NCBI GenBank assembly: GCA_937901265.1
Contig: CALCHA010000392.1
Location: 1 to 10,762, forward strand
Direction of reading: 5' to 3'
Length of the DNA: 10,762 nt
Origin: an uncultured Phycisphaerales bacterium
GTDB taxonomy: Bacteria > Planctomycetota > Phycisphaerae > WQYP01
Both the position numbers and the translations under genes were made by a program. The notes below the pieces were generated by a model. It saw only the letters and a program-made list of their open reading frames with translations. It was not told where the DNA came from and ran no database searches. Below, in pieces: positions 5,949-10,762 of the stretch (its first letter is position 1; each line of letters opens with the position of its first letter).

Positions 5949-7883
5949 ATGACAATGCCACCGGACGAATCGGGCGATCCCAAGGGGCCATGGTTGTACA
6001 CCGGGGGCGGCACGCCAACGCCAACGCCCCCGCCGGCAGCGGCGGCGACGCCGCCGGTGGGTGCAACGCCGCAAGTAGGCGCAACGCCGCCGGCTGCGCC
6101 GCCAGCCATCCTTCCGCAACCGCTCCCCCGGCCGCCCGCGGCACCGCGCCCCGCCGCCACGAAAGTGGACGACAAAAAGTCGGACCCCTCCCTGGCCGGC
6201 ATCGTCGACACCATCGAAGCGATCATCATCGCGTTGATTCTGGCGCTGACCTTCCGCGCGTTCATCGTGGAAGCCTTCGTCATTCCCACCGGCTCCATGG
6301 CACCCACGCTCCTTGGCGCGCACTTTAAAGTCATCTGCCCGAAGTGCGGCTATGAGTTCGACCTCGACGCGGGCCTGCAGTATCAGTACCGCAACGGCGC
6401 GATCTTCGACGTCGGCCCGCGCACCGAGCTGACCTCCAACACCAACATCCCCGCCGACCCCGCCGACGGTCACTCCCCGCCGATCTGCCCCAACTGCAAC
6501 TATGTCATCGACTACAAGGACCTGCCGCAGACGCTTGGCAACCGCACCGTGGACCACGATGAGCGCCCGGGGCGTCTGGCCAACGGCATCCCGCGCCAGG
6601 TGCCCTTTGCCTGGGCCAACAACGGCGACCGCATCCTCGTGCTCAAGTACCTCTACTCGATCCTCCCGCCGCAGCGCTGGGACGTGATCGTCTTCAAGGA
6701 GCCACAGCACGCGCAGGACAACTACATCAAGCGGCTGATCGGCCTGCCGGGGGAGACGGTGGAGATCATCAACGGCGACATCTACATCGGCCCGCCGGGG
6801 GCACCCAATGACCCGGAGAACCGCGTGATCGCGCGCAAGCCCTCCGCCGTTCAGCAGGCCGTGTGGCAACTCGTCTATGACAACGACTATTACCCGATCG
6901 ACGAAGGCAAGCCGCGGCTCTCACCGCCCGGCGTGGCCGACGTTTGGCGCAATCCGTGGGTCGGTGCGGGCGACGGATGGTCGATCCATGGGCCCATCAT
7001 CTCTTATGGTGCCGGGCAACAGGACGCCAAAGCTGGTGACCTGCGCTTTGCCTCCCGTGAACCCTACGGGCTCAACACGCTGGGCTACAACAACGACGTG
7101 GCGGACCTCGGCGATATGCGGCAGGAAATGCTCTACCGCGTCGGTGACCTGCGGCTGGAAACGGTCTGGACGCCCACCTCCGGCGATGCGCCGGGGATCA
7201 CCCTCACCGCCGGACTGCCCTCCAATTGCGTCCAGGCGCACTGGGTGGCGAACACGCTGGAGCTCTCGCGGCTCAATCTCGCCACTGGAAAATTCGACCC
7301 CGTCATCCCGCAGATCCTCAAGCAATTCGCGGCCCCGGTCGTCGGTAAATCCTACGCGGTGGCGCTGGAGAATGTGGACCGCACGACCCGCCTCTTCATC
7401 AACGGCGAGGTGGCGGCACAATACGATATGCCCTGGACTGCCGCCGACGCCCGACGTCAGGCCGTCGCTGATCGCGCCATCCCCCCCGAGTCCGCCAGCC
7501 AACTGGTCCACGTCGAGGTCTCAGGTCCCGCCACGCTGGCCCACCTGAAGCTCTCGCGCGACCTGTTCTACACCCAGTCCGCCCACGATTGGCCCGTGCA
7601 CACCGCCAACACCGACCGCCCCCTGACCCTCGGCCCCGATGAGTTCTTTCCCATGGGCGACAACTCCCGCAAAAGCTCCGATGGGCGCTACTGGAACGAT
7701 GTCTACCCGGCGCTCGATGACCTCGGCACACGCCGCGGCATCGTGCCCCGGCGATACCTCCTGGGCAAGGCGTTTTTCGTCTACTGGCCATCCGGGTTCC
7801 GGGCGACCTCCAACGACGCCATCCCCGTGCTGTCGAACCTTCCGCTCGTGCCCGACACCGGGGACATGCGGCTGATCCGCTAA
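5949..7883 (+). CDS. lepB: Signal peptidase I, enlarged form
   Basis: The 644-residue product is a type I signal peptidase, the membrane enzyme that removes signal peptides outside the cytoplasmic membrane. About 80 Pro/Ala-rich residues are followed by one membrane segment (about 85-108) and PTGSMAPTL with nucleophile Ser116. The general base is Lys261 in DNYIKRLIGLPGE, and box E is GDNSRKSSDGRYW (Asp571). The end has GKAFFVYWP. Two inserts make it about twice the E. coli length (324). One is CPKCGYEF plus CPNCNYVI (Cys130, 133, 180, 183), a zinc-ribbon-like module. The other is about 300 residues between Lys261 and box E, with strands such as YAVALENVDRTTRLFINGEV that look like a LamG/concanavalin-type fold. 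I chose the ATG at 5949; the ATG at 5955 and the GTG at 5907 are alternatives. It lies 55 bases after lpd and 17 before the next gene. Confidence 0.92.
   Translation: MTMPPDESGDPKGPWLYTGGGTPTPTPPPAAAATPPVGATPQVGATPPAAPPAILPQPLPRPPAAPRPAATKVDDKKSDPSLAGIVDTIEAIIIALILALTFRAFIVEAFVIPTGSMAPTLLGAHFKVICPKCGYEFDLDAGLQYQYRNGAIFDVGPRTELTSNTNIPADPADGHSPPICPNCNYVIDYKDLPQTLGNRTVDHDERPGRLANGIPRQVPFAWANNGDRILVLKYLYSILPPQRWDVIVFKEPQHAQDNYIKRLIGLPGETVEIINGDIYIGPPGAPNDPENRVIARKPSAVQQAVWQLVYDNDYYPIDEGKPRLSPPGVADVWRNPWVGAGDGWSIHGPIISYGAGQQDAKAGDLRFASREPYGLNTLGYNNDVADLGDMRQEMLYRVGDLRLETVWTPTSGDAPGITLTAGLPSNCVQAHWVANTLELSRLNLATGKFDPVIPQILKQFAAPVVGKSYAVALENVDRTTRLFINGEVAAQYDMPWTAADARRQAVADRAIPPESASQLVHVEVSGPATLAHLKLSRDLFYTQSAHDWPVHTANTDRPLTLGPDEFFPMGDNSRKSSDGRYWNDVYPALDDLGTRRGIVPRRYLLGKAFFVYWPSGFRATSNDAIPVLSNLPLVPDTGDMRLIR
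6045..6098 (+). repeat. Three tandem 18-base units inside lepB
   Basis: Three in-frame 18-base units encode ATPPVG, ATPQVG and ATPPAA in the Pro/Ala-rich cytoplasmic N-terminus of the signal peptidase. The units share GCxACGCCGC at their starts. They look like a recent local duplication in a low-complexity linker. Confidence 0.6.
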
Positions 7884-7900
7884 ACCAAGGGGGCCAAGCC

Positions 7901-8677
7901 ATGCGCGTGCGGATGCTCGGGATGCTGCTGCTGGTGGGCGGACGCGGGGTCTGGGGGCAGACGCTGCCCGCCCCTGCGTCGACGAGCTCCCAGCCGGCGA
8001 GCGCCCCCGCCACCCGCAAAGCCGTTGACCGCTCCACCCCGCGGGCCGCCATGGAGGCTTACTTTCAGGCATGGCGCGCCATCAGCGTGGCGGACGTCAA
8101 CGACGCGACGGTGGTCAGCGATCCGAAAATGCGGCAATATGCCGACATCGTCCTCAACTGGATGGCCTGGACGCGCTACCTCGAGCGTGCGGCTGTCAAA
8201 AAGTTCGGGCGCGACGCCGCCCTCGGCATCACCGGCAGACTGCGCACGGCGGATGAACAGCTCGATCTGGACCAAAAGCGACTGCCCGCGGCGTCCATTG
8301 ATTATGCCCCCGACCACGCCTCCGCCACGCTCTTTCTCCGAGTTGAGCCCGGCCGCCCCGACGGCCTGCAGGTGGACCGGTTCTCCTTCCTCGACCGCTA
8401 CTTCCTGGTGCACAGCCCCGACGGCTGGCGCGTCGATTTTCTCAAAACCTACGACTGCCAGGACCCCGACAAGGACGCCCTCTACCGCTTCGAGGCCCGC
8501 ATGTATCCGCTGCTGGCGACCGCGCTCAAGGAGCTGTCCGACAAGCTGGCGGCGGGAGACTTCGCCACGCCCGCCGCACTGAAGGCAGAACTCGACGCAC
8601 GGACCGAGGCCTCCTACAGCGGGTCCTCCACCGGCAAAGCCGCCCCCACCGCGCCTGCGGGCCGATCAGGCCCATGA
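7901..8677 (+). CDS. Secreted protein of unknown function
   Basis: I do not recognise the family. The 258-residue product begins with a signal peptide (MRVRMLGMLLLVGGRGVWG, then QTLPAP). An Ala/Ser/Thr/Pro linker follows (about 20-45). A compact domain (about 48-215) starts with STPRAAMEAYFQAWRAISV and contains ASATLFLRVEP and YFLVHSPDGWRVDFLKTYD. The opening 'PRAAMEAYFQAWR' helix and the 'DGWRVDF' strand recall NTF2/SnoaL-like secreted proteins, but this is only a resemblance. The C-terminus is a Ser/Thr/Ala/Pro-rich tail. AAGGGGG (7887-7893) is seven bases before the ATG. The gene lies 17 bases after lepB, so the two are probably co-transcribed. Its last 64 bases overlap the opposing membrane-protein gene. 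Confidence 0.8.
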   Translation: MRVRMLGMLLLVGGRGVWGQTLPAPASTSSQPASAPATRKAVDRSTPRAAMEAYFQAWRAISVADVNDATVVSDPKMRQYADIVLNWMAWTRYLERAAVKKFGRDAALGITGRLRTADEQLDLDQKRLPAASIDYAPDHASATLFLRVEPGRPDGLQVDRFSFLDRYFLVHSPDGWRVDFLKTYDCQDPDKDALYRFEARMYPLLATALKELSDKLAAGDFATPAALKAELDARTEASYSGSSTGKAAPTAPAGRSGP

Positions 8678-9054
8678 GCCCCGGCAGGCCCGCGCGGCGT
8701 CTGCCGCCACGCGGCCACAAACAGCACCCCCAGCAGGCCATCACCCACCACCGGCAGCAGCATGAACAGCGGCGTGCGGCCCAGCGCCACCAGCAGCGGC
8801 GTCGAGATCACGAAGGCAAACTTTTCAATAAACGTCGCCGGCATCAGCGGGCGATAGCGCACCGGATCGCCCCCGATGACCCAGAAGGCAAGCTGCCACG
8901 CGATCACCAGCCCCAGGAACCCGTAATAGAACTCCGGGTGCGTGACCGCCGGGGGATGTTCCCGGCCAAAGCGTTGCTCGGTAAAAAACAGCGGCAGCGT
9001 CACCACCGTGCCATAGACCGCCGCCCCCCGATACACCCATTGCGAAAACAGCAT
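8614..9054 (-). CDS. Small integral membrane protein of unknown function
   Basis: The 146-residue product has about four hydrophobic segments: VYRGAAVYGTVVTLPLFF, GFLGLVIAWQLAFWVIG, FAFVISTPLLVALG and FMLLPVVGDGLLGVLFVAAW. Between the first two is an EQRFGREHPPAVTHPEFYYG loop, and later DPVRYRPLMPATFIEKF. I recall similar 'THPEFYYGF ... DPVRYRPLM ... EKF' proteins in several phyla without a known function. The ATG at 9054 follows GGGG by five bases. In-frame upstream codons run through the tRNA-Cys gene and are not coding. The C-terminal 25 residues are Gly/Ala/Pro-rich and overlap the opposing gene. Start is 22 bases after the tRNA 3' end in the same direction, so a shared transcript is likely. 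Confidence 0.75.
   Translation of the reverse strand: MLFSQWVYRGAAVYGTVVTLPLFFTEQRFGREHPPAVTHPEFYYGFLGLVIAWQLAFWVIGGDPVRYRPLMPATFIEKFAFVISTPLLVALGRTPLFMLLPVVGDGLLGVLFVAAWRQTPRGPAGAHGPDRPAGAVGAALPVEDPL
8654..8688. terminator. Nested inverted repeats at a convergent gene end
   Basis: GGGCC (8659-8663) and GGCCC (8669-8673) flank GATCA. CCTGC (8654-8658) and GCAGG (8684-8688) form an outer arm with unequal spacing. They lie in the overlap between the secreted-protein and membrane-protein genes, where a two-way terminator would be useful. No T run follows on either strand, so this is a weak candidate. Confidence 0.2.
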
Positions 9055-9076
9055 GGCATCCCCATATCCCCCCGAA

Positions 9077-9150
9077 AGGCCGGAGCCGGATTCGAACCGG
9101 CGACAAACGGATTTGCAATCCGCCCCATTAGGCCACTCTGGCATCCGGCC
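9077..9150 (-). tRNA. tRNA-Cys (GCA)
   Basis: Read on the minus strand from 9150, the 74 bases fold as a complete cloverleaf. The acceptor stem GGCCGGA pairs with TCCGGCC. The D arm starts CCAG (three pairs plus a G-A at 13-22). The anticodon stem is GCGGA/TCCGT with loop TTGCAAA (anticodon GCA), the variable loop has five bases, and the T arm is GCCGG-TTCGAAT-CCGGC. The discriminator is T, as expected for cysteine tRNA. The 3' CCA is not encoded and must be added by nucleotidyltransferase. Confidence 0.97.
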
Positions 9151-9160
9151 GTGAAGACGC

Positions 9161-9189
9161 ATTATAGCGGCCCTCACGAAGTCCGCCAA
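9161..9189 (-). promoter_or_regulatory. Promoter of tRNA-Cys (and probably the membrane-protein gene)
   Basis: On the minus strand TTGGCG (9189-9184, four of six) and a perfect TATAAT (9166-9161) are 17 bases apart. Ten bases separate the -10 from the first tRNA base, so a start close to the mature 5' end is expected. It lies in the 68-base gap after htrA. Confidence 0.65.
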
Positions 9190-9218
9190 ACCTGCCCCAT
9201 TTCCTCCCGCCGGGGCCC

Positions 9219-10358
9219 TCACTCCGCCTTGATGCTCAGCTCCAGCGGCTTGCCATCGCGAAGAATCGTCAAGGACACCACATCCCCTGGCCGCACCAAA
9301 TCCATCGCCGCCGCCAGATCCGTGCCTGACTTGATCACCCGCCCATTCACCTTCTGAATCACATCCCCCAGCACAATGGACCCGCCGGGGGCCTGTTGCG
9401 GGCTGATCAATCCCGCACGCTGCGCCGGCGACCCGGCAGCCGTGCCGAGAATCGCCAGGCCTTCGATTCCGTGCGGTGCCAGCAGCCGGCGTGAAATGTC
9501 GTCGATGTAATGAATCCCCAGCCGCGCCCGCACATAGTGCCCCGTGCGGATGATGTCGGGAATCACGCGGTTGGCGCTGTCGACGGGAATGGCGAAACCA
9601 ATCCCCGACCACGCGCCCGAGGGGGCGTAAATCGCCGTCGTCACGCCCACCAGCCGCCCCGCCGAATCCAGCAGGGGCCCACCGGAATTGCCCGGATTGA
9701 TGGACGCGTCCGTCTGAATCACATCCTCAATCGGATTGCCCGCCACCCCCGTAATCGTCCGTTTCAGGGCCGAGATCACCCCCGTCGTCAGCGTCTGGTC
9801 CAGCCCAAACGGGTTGCCGATGGCGAACACCGATTGGCCCACCTGCAGGTCGCTGGACGTGCCGATGGGGATCGGCACGAGATGCAGACCCGCGGGAACG
9901 TTGATTTTCAACACCGCCAGATCATGCTCCGGCGAGGTGCCGACGATCGATGCCGCGTAGCTCGTCTGGTCATACAGGATCACCCGCGCCGATGAAGAAT
10001 TCTGTATCACGTGAAAATTCGTCACCACGTAGCCCGACTCGTCCCAGATGAAGCCCGATCCCGATCCCTGCGGCACCTCGGTGAACGTGCGATCAAACGG
10101 ATTCCGTTGCAGAGTCTCGGTGGTGATAAACGCCACCGACGGCGAGGCTGATTTGAAAATGGCGATCGTGGATTTCTCCACGTCCATCAACGCCCCGCGC
10201 GGCGTGATCGGCCGCGGATTTCCCGGCGGGCCGTAAAAATAGCCCCGAATGATCGGCCATGCGTAAAACAGCAGCGTCACCGCAAGCAGCGACGTCAGCA
10301 CCGTCATCATGCAGCCCAGCCGGCGAATCTGGCGAACTTCTCCTGGGGGTGCGTACAT
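9219..10358 (-). CDS. HtrA/DegP-like serine protease with one PDZ domain
   Basis: The 379-residue product is an S1C (trypsin-like) protease of the HtrA family, which handles damaged envelope proteins. A single N-terminal membrane anchor (about 15-37, MMTVLTSLLAVTLLFYAWPI) places the catalytic domain outside the membrane. The triad is His116 (TNFHVI), Asp146 (EHDLAVLKI) and Ser225 (GNSGGPLLD), with AIGNPFGLDQTLTTGVIS shaping the pocket. One PDZ domain follows (about 285-379), with GSPAQRAGLISPQ and a GDVIQKVNGRVI core. The length and single PDZ resemble DegS-type anchored members; whether it is regulatory or degradative cannot be told. The ATG at 10358 has AAGGA four bases upstream. A longer in-frame extension has no such site. 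No regulator is adjacent. Confidence 0.93.
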   Translation of the reverse strand: MYAPPGEVRQIRRLGCMMTVLTSLLAVTLLFYAWPIIRGYFYGPPGNPRPITPRGALMDVEKSTIAIFKSASPSVAFITTETLQRNPFDRTFTEVPQGSGSGFIWDESGYVVTNFHVIQNSSSARVILYDQTSYAASIVGTSPEHDLAVLKINVPAGLHLVPIPIGTSSDLQVGQSVFAIGNPFGLDQTLTTGVISALKRTITGVAGNPIEDVIQTDASINPGNSGGPLLDSAGRLVGVTTAIYAPSGAWSGIGFAIPVDSANRVIPDIIRTGHYVRARLGIHYIDDISRRLLAPHGIEGLAILGTAAGSPAQRAGLISPQQAPGGSIVLGDVIQKVNGRVIKSGTDLAAAMDLVRPGDVVSLTILRDGKPLELSIKAE

Positions 10359-10386
10359 GTCGTCCTTTCCGGTGAGCACGCCGCCC

Positions 10387-10415
10387 ATTCTACGGCGCAC
10401 CGCCCTTTCCGGCAC
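10387..10415 (-). promoter_or_regulatory. Candidate promoter for the HtrA-like protease
   Basis: On the minus strand TAGAAT (10392-10387, five of six) has GTGCCG 17 bases upstream (three of six). Transcription would begin near 10380, about 22 bases before the ATG. It lies just downstream of a strong hairpin that ends the preceding gene. Confidence 0.35.
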
Positions 10416-10418
10416 CGC

Positions 10419-10439
10419 CGCGCGGCCCAACGCCGCGCG
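10419..10439. terminator. Eight-pair GC hairpin after the glycosyltransferase gene
   Basis: CGCGCGGC (10419-10426) and GCCGCGCG (10432-10439) are exact complements around CCAAC. The hairpin begins six bases after the stop of the minus-strand glycosyltransferase gene. The T run (CTCTTTT) stands on the plus-strand side, so in the useful direction there is no T tail. It could still end or stabilise the transcript, as often seen in GC-rich genomes. Confidence 0.45.
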
Positions 10440-10445
10440 CTCTTT

Positions 10446-10762
10446 TCAGTCGCTGCCCACGCCCCCGGCGCACCACCGTCGCCACAGGTCCCGGTACGCC
10501 GCCTCAACGTTGCCCGCAAAACGCCGCGCGTCGGTCAAGGGTGACGCCGCCAGCACCCCCCGCAAACGCGTCCGAATCTCCGCCAGCCGCCCCACATCTC
10601 CCGCCAGCGCCGTCGCAATCTCCACAAACCCCGCCTCATCCTGCGCGATCCACGCCTCCCGCCCCATCGCACTCAGCAGCGTCGCCCCCACCCGCGACGC
10701 GTGCATCCCCCCCGCCCGCGTCACCACCCAGGGCGGCGCGCCTCCGCAGATCGACATGATGC
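10446..10762 (-). CDS. C-terminal part of an OGT-like (TPR/SPINDLY-type) glycosyltransferase (5' end outside window)
   Basis: Only the last 105 or so codons are present; the frame is open to the window edge. The fragment GGAPPWVVTRAGGMHASRVG followed by ATLLSAMGREAWIAQDEAGF matches the end of the bacterial O-GlcNAc-transferase-like family, in which 'G-PVVT-G--HASRVG-SLL--vGL-ELva' contributes to UDP-sugar binding. A helix (VEIATALAGDVGRLAEIRTR) and LRGVLAASPLTDARRFAGNV, then EAAYRDLWRRWC, form the typical family ending. Full-length relatives usually carry TPR repeats before this domain and glycosylate proteins, but that part is not visible. The canonical 'LW-G-P' before the sugar-binding loop reads SICGGAPPW here, a mild departure. 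Confidence 0.8.
   Translation of the reverse strand, partial: IMSICGGAPPWVVTRAGGMHASRVGATLLSAMGREAWIAQDEAGFVEIATALAGDVGRLAEIRTRLRGVLAASPLTDARRFAGNVEAAYRDLWRRWCAGGVGSD

Noticed and set aside
9055..9612. Upstream extension of the membrane-protein frame through tRNA-Cys
   Set aside because: The peptide MPEWPNGADC is the familiar false translation of a tRNA gene, and the rest overlaps htrA in another frame.
1..10762. CRISPR array, transposon ends, prophage or a multi-gene defence island
   Set aside because: No regular spaced repeats, transposase, integrase or defence effector genes were found on either strand. The toxin-antitoxin pair is the only accessory-type module.

Overview
The window is a GC-rich, densely packed bacterial chromosome segment. 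Four traits suggest a member of the Planctomycetota, probably the Phycisphaerae side. The first is an enlarged signal peptidase I with a cysteine-pair insert. The second is a secreted propeller-like protein carrying the short 'LxDxxFxxRQxAExxLRAxGxxALPALRxAL' type repeat common in planctomycete secreted proteins. The third is a TPR/OGT-type glycosyltransferase tail, and the fourth is a REP-like element at 3785-3822. The assignment is an inference from protein style. No rRNA or other decisive marker is present.

Layout from left to right. Bases 1-1325 (minus) hold most of a secreted propeller-like protein that runs off the left edge. After a 220-base divergent gap comes apaG (plus), then a two-gene toxin-antitoxin module (Phd/YefM-type antitoxin and RelE/ParE-type toxin, plus, overlapping by 13 bases). 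Two bases after the toxin stop, an opposing minus-strand cluster ends: DUF1802 protein, tsaE, and an IspD-like nucleotidyltransferase, read from 4377 down to 2523. From a divergent promoter region the plus strand then carries lpd (E3 dihydrolipoyl dehydrogenase), an unusually large lepB (signal peptidase I) and a small secreted protein in the same direction. Facing these is a minus-strand block: the tail of an OGT-like glycosyltransferase (right edge), an HtrA/DegP-type serine protease, tRNA-Cys(GCA), and a small four-helix membrane protein whose 3' end overlaps the secreted-protein gene by 64 bases.

Most genes are housekeeping: lipoate-dependent dehydrogenase chemistry (lpd), protein export and envelope quality control (lepB, htrA), tRNA t6A modification (tsaE) and cysteine decoding (tRNA-Cys). 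The toxin-antitoxin pair is visibly less GC-rich than its neighbours and sits between housekeeping genes like a small acquired cassette.

I see no CRISPR array, transposase, integrase, prophage or multi-gene defence system. The points most worth a second look are four. The IspD-like protein has lost the glycine-rich CTP-binding loop. The signal peptidase carries a zinc-ribbon-like insert and a lectin-like insert of about 300 residues. A REP-like hairpin has become the C-terminus of the DUF1802 protein and the tsaE ribosome binding region. The tRNA-Cys appears to share a transcript with a membrane protein. No stretch longer than 300 bases lacks a gene.
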